A stretch of DNA of 39,989 bases, from NCBI GenBank assembly GCA_043747685.1, contig JAYTOR010000085.1, forward strand, positions 1 to 39,989, given 5' to 3'. This document shows positions 31,744 to 38,944 of this stretch, in pieces. Source of the stretch: JANXUF01 sp043747685 (lineage in GTDB: Bacteria; Actinomycetota; Acidimicrobiia; Acidimicrobiales; Ilumatobacteraceae). Below the pieces are notes generated by a model. That model had not been told where the DNA came from. It ran no database searches and worked only from the letters and a program-made list of their open reading frames with translations. Position 1 is the stretch's first letter, and the number at the start of each line of letters is the position of its first letter. The translations under genes and the position numbers were made by a program.

Positions 31744-33401
31744 GGCAGGGCACTCGGGAGTTCGACGGAGAACAGCCACTGTCGGAAGAAGTCGCTCAGG
31801 TCCTGGCCGGACACGTGCTCGGTCAGCGAGATGAACTGTTCGGTGGTCCGTGATGTCCCGTTGTTCTCCGTCACCCACTGTCGCAACACTGCAAAGAACA
31901 TCGAATCGCCGATCTGGCGTCGCAATGCCTGCAATACGATCGCCCCGCCGTCGTAGACGTCGCCGCTGAACAGTCCGTCCACTGTCGGGTCGGCAGGTGA
32001 TTCTTGGCGTGGTGTGGCGAGCGCATTCCGAGCCGACTTGTCGAGCGACATCAGACCGACGTGGTCGAGCCACAGCCACTGGCCGTATGTCGCGAAACCC
32101 TCGTTCAGCCACACGTCCTTCCAACGAGCGGGCGAAACCGCATCGCCGAACCACTGGTGCGTCAGCTCGTGCGAGAGAATGAGCTGCTCCTCGAGGCCGA
32201 GGCCGCCGCGCAGGTCGTCGCGGGAGAACATCGATCGCTCCTGATCCTCCATCGCCAGTCCGCCGGCACTGTCGGTCACGGCGATCCCATAACGATCGAG
32301 CGGAAACGGTCCGAAGTACTGCTCGAAGAAGCTGATCTCGTCGCTGATGCCGTCGAGGTACGGTTGGAAGGTGGCCCGACTTTTTGTCAGGACGGCACTG
32401 AGCAACGGCAATCCGTGTGGCCCTGTTCCGTCGACGATGTCATACGCCCCGGTGATCACCTGCACGAGGTAGCTACTCATCGGTCGTGATTCCTGCCAGA
32501 CCCACGTGACGCTCGTGCCTGATGTGTCGTGACTGATGAGCGCCCCGTTGGCGATCGCCGTCACGCCAGCGGGAACGGTGATGGCGAACTTCCACGTGGC
32601 TTTGTCCGACGGATGATCATTCGATGGCATCCACTGGCGACCGCCGTCCGGTTCGTTGAGGTTGTACGAACCTGCGTCGGTGTCAAACCAGCCGCTCGGG
32701 AGCAGCCCCACCGTTTCGCGGCCCTGTTGGGCGGTGGTGAACGCCACCACCACGACATGTGTCGATCCGGCGGGCGCCGGAACCGGGAGCGTGATGCGCA
32801 GCTCTTTGCTGACATGTGTGAACGTCGCCGTCGCTGCGTCAACCGTCACTGCGCTGACGCCAACCGATTGCGCAGCGTCGAGATCGAACGCCGTCATCGG
32901 CTGCGAGAAGGTGATCGTCGCGCTGACGAACCCGGAGAGTGCCCTGTTCGAATGCTCATAGTCGAGTGCCACGTCGTAGTGCTGCACATCGACGCCAGGG
33001 TTGCCGAGATCGGGAAAGAGTGCGTCGCCGATGCCATCACCGCTGGGGTCGACGGTCGACGGCGGGGCATTGGACCGCGGCACAGTAGAAGCCGGCTGGT
33101 CGAGCGGGATCGTCTGACACGTCGTCGCCTGGGCGGTCGAACCGCCGGCGTCCGTTGTTCCTGCTGCCGGGAACGTCAGCGGCGCGGTGATCGACGGGTC
33201 CGGCGACGCCGTGGTCGAGTTCGAGGTCGAGTTGGCAGGCTGCGTCTGCGACGTCGGTGCCGTGCCCGTCTGCGGCGCGCCCGCCAGCACGGTCGATGCC
33301 GGCGGGGTAGCCCTGACCCCGGGGGACGTCTGGGTACACGCGGCAAGCGTCATCGACACAGCGACGACCAGTACCAGAGTCGCCCGACGCAGCATCGTCA
33401 T
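31737..33401 (-). CDS. M1 family metallopeptidase, lipoprotein
   Basis: 554 aa. Residues about 1-21 are a signal ending in lipobox LAAC, then a Thr/Ser/Pro-rich linker (to about 110) and a beta N-terminal domain. The zinc site is HELTHQW (His411, Glu412, His415) and NEGFATY (Glu434). The substrate motif is GLAMEDQ, the equivalent of GAMEN. An extracytoplasmic, membrane-anchored aminopeptidase-like enzyme; truncated C-terminus compared with full M1 (no ERAP-type tail), as in many bacterial lipoprotein members. ATG 33401 precedes the signal peptide. Followed by the overlapping CPBP gene. Confidence 0.92.
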   Translation of the reverse strand: MTMLRRATLVLVVAVSMTLAACTQTSPGVRATPPASTVLAGAPQTGTAPTSQTQPANSTSNSTTASPDPSITAPLTFPAAGTTDAGGSTAQATTCQTIPLDQPASTVPRSNAPPSTVDPSGDGIGDALFPDLGNPGVDVQHYDVALDYEHSNRALSGFVSATITFSQPMTAFDLDAAQSVGVSAVTVDAATATFTHVSKELRITLPVPAPAGSTHVVVVAFTTAQQGRETVGLLPSGWFDTDAGSYNLNEPDGGRQWMPSNDHPSDKATWKFAITVPAGVTAIANGALISHDTSGTSVTWVWQESRPMSSYLVQVITGAYDIVDGTGPHGLPLLSAVLTKSRATFQPYLDGISDEISFFEQYFGPFPLDRYGIAVTDSAGGLAMEDQERSMFSRDDLRGGLGLEEQLILSHELTHQWFGDAVSPARWKDVWLNEGFATYGQWLWLDHVGLMSLDKSARNALATPRQESPADPTVDGLFSGDVYDGGAIVLQALRRQIGDSMFFAVLRQWVTENNGTSRTTEQFISLTEHVSGQDLSDFFRQWLFSVELPSALPC

Positions 33402-33472
33402 GAAGGTATCGCGCCGACCGTCGCTCGCGCCGTCGGCCTGACTGATCGCGCACGCTCTCGCGGTCGACACCG

Positions 33473-34975
33473 TCAGCGGTGCAGACCGATGTCCGACTGA
33501 TGTGCACGGAGCCGAACGGTATACACCGAGTTGCCGGACAGGATGCCGCTGCGCGCCAGCAGCCTGCCGTTCTGCCAATTAGACAGCCCGAGTTCCGGTC
33601 GGTCGAGGGCAAACTGACCATCGACCCAACGGGTGAAGCCGTCGCCGACGAACGGAGCGTCCACCGCTGCCCAGAACCGATCCTGCTCGACTCGTTCGTC
33701 GGCGATGAGACTGGCGGAGAAATGCGGGCTGTAGTTGTTGAACAGCGCAACGGCGTCGGCGACCGAATCGACGACGACCAGCGCGACTTCCGGGCTCGAT
33801 TCCCACTCCCATTCGGTGGCCAGTTCGTCGATTGCGATCAGATCGGCGAACGGCTCGTCCACGCGTCCACCGGCGCGCATGACCACCGATCGGCGATCGA
33901 GGAGGTCGGCCGGAAGGAACGTCTCGCTCCCTGCCACGACGTGGAGGCGCGGCTCGGTCGACCGCGCAGCGGCAGCGGACGTCAGAGAGTCGAGGAAGAC
34001 CGGAATCAGTTCCGCCGCCCGGGATCGAACGATGCAGCAGACATTCAACGTGTTGCAGACTTTGCGATCCAGCGAGTGAAGTACCGCCTGGCGAAAGCGA
34101 ACGGCGTCGGCGGAAACTGCTGCGACGAGCCATGCTCCGCCGGTGCCGTGAAGGCTGACAGGAACACCCGCTTGGCGGGCAACGGCACCGAGCTGTGCAA
34201 CAGCGGCCCCGGAGCCTCTGGCGATCGCCAGCGCAACTCGTTTGTCGGAGAACAGCGCCCACCCGGCGGCACGAGCCGGGGAGTCGATCAGCACGACTGA
34301 GCCGGCCGGAAGACCGGACACCTCGAGTGCAGGCCTGACGGCATGTTCGATGATGGCCCGTGCTGTGCCGAGCGCATCGCTGCCGATACGGAAGACGACC
34401 GTGTTGCCGCTCCGGAGGACGCCCGTGGCGTCGGCAAATACGTTCGGGCGCCCCTCGAAGACGAAGCCCACGACACCGAGCGGCGCTGTGTGCTGGGCAA
34501 CCGACCACCCTTCGTGTTCGACGCCGTCGATGATGTCGTCTCGACCGCCGGGCTGCGTCGCCCACCCGCGCAGACCGGCGATCATCTCGCCGCGCATCTT
34601 CGTCGAGAGGATCAGACGGGTGGTCGACCTGCCGCTGGATTCAGCAACGGCGACATCCCTGGTGTTCGCTGCGTCGATCGGACCGAAGACGGCATCGTCG
34701 TCCAGGGCGTCGGCGAACCGCACGAAGAAGTCGCTGATCTGCTCATCGCTGCAGGCGCTCAACAGTTCGAACGCCGCTTGCGCCGCTGACACCGCAGCGG
34801 TTGTCTGACGGTGCGTCGCCTCCGGAATATGCAGCAGATCCCCGCTCGACTGCTCGACGACGAGGTGATCGCCGGCGGCGAACGATGACGCCAACGCTGC
34901 CGACACGGTGGCGAACCGATTTCCGCCGTACGGAATGGCCATTCCAGCAGTCAAAGTCGTCAACACGTTCGTCAC
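33473..34975 (-). CDS. ProA-like aldehyde dehydrogenase (glutamate-5-semialdehyde dehydrogenase family)
   Basis: 500 aa. The body matches gamma-glutamyl phosphate reductase: LGVVGFVFEGRPNV (NADP fold), SGNTVVFRIGSDALGTA, SLHGTGGAWLV, catalytic DRKVCNTLN (Cys307), FNNYSPHFSASL. ProA is normally about 420 aa; the first about 80 residues here (GGNRFATVSAAL, VVEQSSGDLLHIP) are extra and unidentified, possibly a small fused domain. No proB is nearby, so ordinary proline synthesis cannot be assumed. GTG 34975 is the most upstream start; an internal start near residue 80 would give a normal ProA length. Confidence 0.78.
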   Translation of the reverse strand: MTNVLTTLTAGMAIPYGGNRFATVSAALASSFAAGDHLVVEQSSGDLLHIPEATHRQTTAAVSAAQAAFELLSACSDEQISDFFVRFADALDDDAVFGPIDAANTRDVAVAESSGRSTTRLILSTKMRGEMIAGLRGWATQPGGRDDIIDGVEHEGWSVAQHTAPLGVVGFVFEGRPNVFADATGVLRSGNTVVFRIGSDALGTARAIIEHAVRPALEVSGLPAGSVVLIDSPARAAGWALFSDKRVALAIARGSGAAVAQLGAVARQAGVPVSLHGTGGAWLVAAVSADAVRFRQAVLHSLDRKVCNTLNVCCIVRSRAAELIPVFLDSLTSAAAARSTEPRLHVVAGSETFLPADLLDRRSVVMRAGGRVDEPFADLIAIDELATEWEWESSPEVALVVVDSVADAVALFNNYSPHFSASLIADERVEQDRFWAAVDAPFVGDGFTRWVDGQFALDRPELGLSNWQNGRLLARSGILSGNSVYTVRLRAHQSDIGLHR

Positions 34976-35082
34976 GTCGGACAGCGTACGAGTCCCCTGA
35001 CGATCGACCTCCGATCGACGCCTCGCCGGCAGGAGCGGATACCGTGGCCGCCACTTGCCAGCACGATTTTCAGGAGCATGTC

Positions 35083-35571
35083 ATGAGCATCTACGACAAC
35101 CAGATCGAATCCCTCCAAGGCCAGCCGGACCTCCTCGGCGCACTCGCCGGCAAGGTCGCGCTATTCGTTAACGTCGCCTCGAAGTGCGGTCTCACGCCGC
35201 AATACACAGCACTCGAACAGATTCACGAGCAGTTCTCCGGCAAGGGTTTCAGTGTCGTCGGCTTCCCGTGCAACCAGTTCGGCGCGCAGGAGCCAGGCAG
35301 CGCCGAGGAGATCGAGACATTCTGCAGTACGAGCTACGGGGTGACCTTCCCGATGAGCGAGAAGATCGATGTCAACGGTGAGTCCAAGCACCCGCTCTAT
35401 GCGGCGCTGGAAGCGACTGCTGATGCAGAGGGCCATACCGGTGATATCCGTTGGAACTTCGAGAAGTTCCTGATCGGACCCGACGGCACCGTTGCCGCAC
35501 GATTCAGCCCGATGACGGCACCCGACGATCCGGCCGTGCTCGAAGCGATCGAAGCGCTCCTCCCTGCCTGA
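35083..35571 (+). CDS. Glutathione peroxidase family protein
   Basis: 162-aa thioredoxin-fold peroxidase. Active site VASKCGLTPQY has Cys35 (not selenocysteine), and the other catalytic residues sit in FPCNQFGAQEPG (Gln) and RWNFEKFL (Trp, Asn). Cys in FPCNQ and the TFCSTSYG region could act as the resolving Cys, as in thioredoxin-dependent bacterial members; actinobacteria usually lack glutathione. Detoxifies hydroperoxides in the cytoplasm. ATG 35083 has AGGAG at about 8 nt; the frame open to 34801 is leader. Divergent from the ProA-like gene. Confidence 0.92.
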   Translation: MSIYDNQIESLQGQPDLLGALAGKVALFVNVASKCGLTPQYTALEQIHEQFSGKGFSVVGFPCNQFGAQEPGSAEEIETFCSTSYGVTFPMSEKIDVNGESKHPLYAALEATADAEGHTGDIRWNFEKFLIGPDGTVAARFSPMTAPDDPAVLEAIEALLPA

Positions 35572-35594
35572 CGCCCAAAGAAACTGAGTCCAAT

Positions 35595-35616
35595 TTTGCA
35601 CCGCCGGCGGTGCAAA
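35595..35616. terminator. 22-bp perfect palindrome, probable bidirectional terminator
   Basis: tttgcaccgcc/ggcggtgcaaa is fully self-complementary about 35605/35606. It lies between the convergent gpx and IMPase genes, and T/A runs flank the GC core on both sides, as in bidirectional intrinsic terminators. A further 43 bp to the IMPase stop hold nothing clear. Confidence 0.7.
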
Positions 35617-35659
35617 GCGGTCCACAGAATATCTTTCAACACCATTGGTCCGGTCGTGG

Positions 35660-36412
35660 TCAGAACGTGCGGCGGGCGGCGAGCATCTCGTCGAGCAATG
35701 CCGTGGTCCTCGCCGCCACCGGAGTACGCCTGGCATCGTGATCACGAATCAGCAGCTGGCGACCTTCGGCGTCGGCGATCGCCCCGCCTGCTTCTCCGAG
35801 GATCAGCAAGGCCCCTGCGTAGTCCCACACACCGTGCGCGTTCGGGCTGCAGTCGATGAAGCCGTCGATGACACCCTCTGCGACCAGGCAGATGTCGAGT
35901 GCCGATGCGCCGAACGCCCTGAACTGCCGCCAGCCGAGGTGGCGTGGTGGCAGGCCCGACAGCGCCACCATCGCATCGGACATCGAACCTGCGGGTGGAT
36001 GGCGTGGCGTCAACAGCTCGCCGTCACGCCACACCCCGATCCCGCGAATCGCCGAATAGCGCACCCCACTCGACTGGTTGACCACCAACGAGGCAATCGG
36101 TCCTGCGCTGTCCAGCGCACACATCGACGTCGCGAACCACGGGACGCCGTGCGAGGCGTTCGTCGAGCCGTCGAGAGGGTCGAGTAGGACGACGATCGGC
36201 CTGTCGCCACCCTCGAGTCCGCTCTCCTCCGAGAGGATGCCGAATCCAGCCGAGCGGAGCACGCCGAGCGCAGCGTCGTCGACGACGAGGTCAGCGGCGT
36301 ACTGAGATTCGCGTCTCCCGGAAGCACCCCAATCCGTCACCGTTGCCAACGCGGCGCTCACTGCGTCGGCACAGCGTTGCAGCACGGTCAGAACCTCAGA
36401 ACCATCGATCAC
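35660..36412 (-). CDS. Inositol monophosphatase family protein
   Basis: 250 aa, Mg2+-dependent phosphatase of the IMPase/SuhB fold. Metal motifs: SEESG (Glu pair), LLDPLDGSTNASHGVPWFATSM, and terminal VWDYAGALLILGEAGGAI. It could dephosphorylate inositol phosphate or another sugar phosphate; whether it acts after Ino1 is unproven and the two are not linked. GTG 36412 precedes DGSEVLTVLQRC; the frame is open as far as 37243 but that part is antisense to other genes. Divergent from the gene at 36497. Confidence 0.88.
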   Translation of the reverse strand: MIDGSEVLTVLQRCADAVSAALATVTDWGASGRRESQYAADLVVDDAALGVLRSAGFGILSEESGLEGGDRPIVVLLDPLDGSTNASHGVPWFATSMCALDSAGPIASLVVNQSSGVRYSAIRGIGVWRDGELLTPRHPPAGSMSDAMVALSGLPPRHLGWRQFRAFGASALDICLVAEGVIDGFIDCSPNAHGVWDYAGALLILGEAGGAIADAEGRQLLIRDHDARRTPVAARTTALLDEMLAARRTF

Positions 36413-36450
36413 ACCTCGACGGTAGCCAAATGGGGCACGATGCTGGCAGG

Positions 36451-36487
36451 CTTGACCGATTCGTTGGGCCGACCCAACACTTGACCG
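36451..36487. promoter_or_regulatory. Inverted repeat bracketed by direct repeats
   Basis: gttggg-ccga-cccaac (36463-36478) sits between two cttgaccg direct repeats (36451-36458, 36480-36487) in the divergent promoter gap of the IMPase and hypothetical genes. This symmetry suggests a regulator site. The regulator is unknown. Confidence 0.4.
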
Positions 36488-36496
36488 GGAGCAAAT

Positions 36497-37072
36497 GTGG
36501 CAGTTATCGATGTCGCCGGATTCGTAGCTGACCTCAAGAGCCACGCCATCGATCACGGATTCCACGTCCATGACGAGCGCCATTTCGTCGAGACCTACTC
36601 GCTCAGGCAATTGTGGGAAGTCGATCTGCATCCGGAAGAGGCCTGCAATGGCCCCATCGACCTCCATCTGGCGCTGGAGGTCGATCCCAGGGCGTTGCTC
36701 GGTTTCGAGGACAAGGTCATCGAACAGGACGACCCCGAGGCCGAACCGCCAGCTGACTTCTCGTTTCCGCTGCAGTTCACGTGGACCCTTCCACCGCTGC
36801 CGCACCCCCCGGATCTGTTGATTCTCGCAACCGAGCTCGCCGGCGTCGGTACGGTCACACTGCCGATCGAAGTGTCGGCCATCGACTCGTTCCCATCCGT
36901 CACCGATGCCCCGGAACGCAGCCTGTCGGTCACTGCACGGGTCCCGGTGTCGCTGGCGGACATCTACAGCAACAACGACGAGGCGTTCTGTGATGTCCTC
37001 GATCGGTGCGGAGACGTGAGCCTGTTCCTGTTGGAGAAGGCTCCGCAGTGGTTGGACGAGTCGTCTCTCTGA
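36497..37072 (+). CDS. Hypothetical protein
   Basis: 191 aa, not recognised. Soluble, no signal or TM, with acidic, Asp/Glu-rich segments (EQDDPEAEP) and Pro-rich stretches (FPLQFTWTLPPLPHPPD). The ending CDVLDRCGDVSLFLLEK has a Cys pair. GTG 36497 has GGGAG about 5 nt upstream, and its codon use is like the neighbours, so I believe the gene is real. It is followed 67 bp later by another small acidic hypothetical in the same direction. Confidence 0.68.
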   Translation: MAVIDVAGFVADLKSHAIDHGFHVHDERHFVETYSLRQLWEVDLHPEEACNGPIDLHLALEVDPRALLGFEDKVIEQDDPEAEPPADFSFPLQFTWTLPPLPHPPDLLILATELAGVGTVTLPIEVSAIDSFPSVTDAPERSLSVTARVPVSLADIYSNNDEAFCDVLDRCGDVSLFLLEKAPQWLDESSL

Positions 37073-37139
37073 TCGGCGCATCTCGTGGCCTACACTGCGG
37101 CGACCGAAATGAACACCTCCCACGAAAGACGGTGACCAG

Positions 37140-37421
37140 ATGCTCGTTTCTGAGCTGATCGAAATCTTGAAGAAGCAGCCAGCGGACTCCGAAGTCGAAG
37201 TGGCCGTGATCGCCCCCGTCTCCGACGAGGTCGAAGACATCACCGTCGACCGCTATGCGCTCGACACCGTCCTGCCATGGACTGAAGAAGAAGGCGAAGA
37301 CGCCGGTCAGACCGTCATCTGGCTGGTCGGCGGCGACGACGAGGACATCGACGCCTTTCTCGAAGCGATCGAGCCTGAAGAAGAGGGCAACGACGACCAC
37401 GACGATCACACCCACGACTGA
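37140..37421 (+). CDS. Small acidic hypothetical protein
   Basis: 93 aa, not recognised. Starts MLVSELIEILKKQPADSEVEV, then beta-rich VAVIAPVSDEVEDITV and a very acidic tail (EEEGNDDHDDHTHD, His/Asp-rich, which might bind metal). The N-terminal SELIEILKKQPADSEV pattern is seen in small phage-like and bacterial proteins of unknown role. No signal. It precedes a hairpin terminator. Confidence 0.65.
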   Translation: MLVSELIEILKKQPADSEVEVAVIAPVSDEVEDITVDRYALDTVLPWTEEEGEDAGQTVIWLVGGDDEDIDAFLEAIEPEEEGNDDHDDHTHD

Positions 37422-37432
37422 CCCACTGGCTG

Positions 37433-37455
37433 CTGACACTCAGCACGAGTGTCAG
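37433..37455. terminator. Hairpin terminator between convergent genes
   Basis: ctgacactc-agcac-gagtgtcag makes a 9-bp stem with a 5-nt loop, in the 44-bp gap between the small acidic gene and the aminotransferase. Confidence 0.6.
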
Positions 37456-37465
37456 CCACCGCAGT

Positions 37466-38821
37466 TCAGCTGACGTAGCTGTCGGCGACGTCGAGGGCGT
37501 GATCGATGATTTCGAGGCCGCGGTTGCAGTCTGCTTCCGAGATGATCAGTGGTGGACAGACGTGCATGCGATTGAAGTGGATGAACGGCCACACACCTTC
37601 GGCCTTGCAAGCTGCGGCGACGGCGTTCATCGGCGCTGCCGCTGGGCCGGCGGCATTGAACGGCACGAGCGGCGCACGTGTGCCGCGATTGCGGACCAGT
37701 TCGATCGCCCAGAAACAGCCGAGGCCACGAACCTCGCCGATCGAGGGGTGCTTGTCCTTCAACTTCTCGAGTGCCGGCCCGATGACGTTCCTGCCGAGAT
37801 CACGGGCACGCTGGATGATGCCTTCCTCTTCGAAGATGTTGATGCTGGCAACTGCTGATGCGCAGGCGAGTGGATGGCCGGAGTAGGTCAGGCCTCCGGG
37901 GTACGCCTGCTCCTTGAAGGTGTCGGCGATGCGTCGGGAGATGATCACTCCACCGAGCGGCAAATAGCCGGAATTGACCCCTTTGGCGAAGGTGATGAGG
38001 TCGGGTGCGACATTCCAATGATTGACGGCGAACCATTCGCCGCATCGACCGAATCCGGCCATGACCTCGTCGCAGATCATCACGATGTTGTGCTGATCAC
38101 AGAGCGCCCGAACGCCGGCGAGATAGCCGTCCGGCGGTACGAGGATGCCGTTCGTTCCGACAACGGATTCGAGGATGATGGCGGCGATGGTGCCAGGCCC
38201 TTCGACCATGATCGTGTCGGCGAGGTGGGCGAGCGCCCGCGCTCCCTCTTCGGCGTCGTTCGTCGCGTGGAACGCGGACCGGTAGGCATACGGCCCCCAG
38301 AAGTGGACGACGCCGTTCATCGCCGGTTCGCTCGCCCAGCGCCGGGGGTCGCCGGTCAGGGCGATCGAGCCGTTCGTTGCGCCATGATAGCTGCGATACG
38401 TCGCCATGATCTTGTGCTTGGCGGTGTGCAGGCGGGCCATCCGTATGGCATTCTCATTGGCTTCCGCCCCGCCATTGGTGAAGAACACCATCTCGAGGTC
38501 GCCTGGCGCCCGATCGGTGATCAATCGGGCTGCCTCACTCCGGACGTCGTTGGCGAACGCCGGTGAGACGGTGCAGAGCGTTGCCGCCTGCGCCTGGATC
38601 GCCGCGACCAACTTGGGGTGCTGGTGACCGATGTTGAGGTTGACGAGTTGGCTGGAGAAGTCGAGGTAGCGCTTGCCGTCCTCGTCCCAGAATGTCGCGC
38701 CCTCACCGCCGGCGAGGACCACCGGATCGATGAGACCCTGTGCCGACCATGAATGAAAAACGTGTGCCCGGTCGTTGGCCTTGGCCTGCGACATCGGCTT
38801 CGTTACTACGGTGTCTGTCAT
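37466..38821 (-). CDS. Class III PLP-dependent aminotransferase
   Basis: 451 aa, fold type I omega-aminotransferase. Marks: LDFSSQLVNLNIGHQHPKLV, FTNGGAEANENAIRMAR (PLP phosphate), YRSYHGATNGSIALTGDPRRW, ICDEVMAGFGRCGEWFA (Asp to PLP), and Lys280 in TFAKGVNSGYLPLGG. It moves the amino group of an omega-amino acid or amine, such as taurine or beta-alanine, to pyruvate or 2-oxoglutarate. The next upstream gene is a THI5/NMT1-like solute-binding protein, which suggests uptake then transamination of a small amine or pyrimidine product. ATG 38821. The gap to that gene holds a large hairpin. Confidence 0.9.
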   Translation of the reverse strand: MTDTVVTKPMSQAKANDRAHVFHSWSAQGLIDPVVLAGGEGATFWDEDGKRYLDFSSQLVNLNIGHQHPKLVAAIQAQAATLCTVSPAFANDVRSEAARLITDRAPGDLEMVFFTNGGAEANENAIRMARLHTAKHKIMATYRSYHGATNGSIALTGDPRRWASEPAMNGVVHFWGPYAYRSAFHATNDAEEGARALAHLADTIMVEGPGTIAAIILESVVGTNGILVPPDGYLAGVRALCDQHNIVMICDEVMAGFGRCGEWFAVNHWNVAPDLITFAKGVNSGYLPLGGVIISRRIADTFKEQAYPGGLTYSGHPLACASAVASINIFEEEGIIQRARDLGRNVIGPALEKLKDKHPSIGEVRGLGCFWAIELVRNRGTRAPLVPFNAAGPAAAPMNAVAAACKAEGVWPFIHFNRMHVCPPLIISEADCNRGLEIIDHALDVADSYVS

Positions 38822-38867
38822 TGCTGTTCCCCTACTCGTCCCGTCGCATTGCTTCGATTGTGCGAGC

Positions 38868-38924
38868 GTTGGTGCAGTTCACCGTCATCACAACGGCGTC
38901 GCAGCGACGGCGAACTGCACCAAC
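38868..38924 (-). promoter_or_regulatory. Large intercistronic hairpin
   Basis: gttggtgcagttc and gaactgcaccaac (13-bp arms) extend after one mismatch by a further ccgtc/gacgg pair, leaving a loop of about 19 nt. It lies between the solute-binding protein and the aminotransferase, both on the minus strand. It may end or attenuate transcription, or protect the binding-protein mRNA. Confidence 0.7.
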
Positions 38925-38944
38925 ACTGAACTGACTATGTTCGC

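Noticed and set aside
32529..33500. 323-codon + strand open frame opposite the M1 peptidase
   Set aside because: Arg-rich shadow sequence; the minus strand has the lipobox and HELTHQW zinc site.
36413..37243. Long N-terminal extension of the IMPase frame
   Set aside because: It runs antisense to the two hypothetical genes and has no IMPase similarity; GTG 36412 gives the normal family length.
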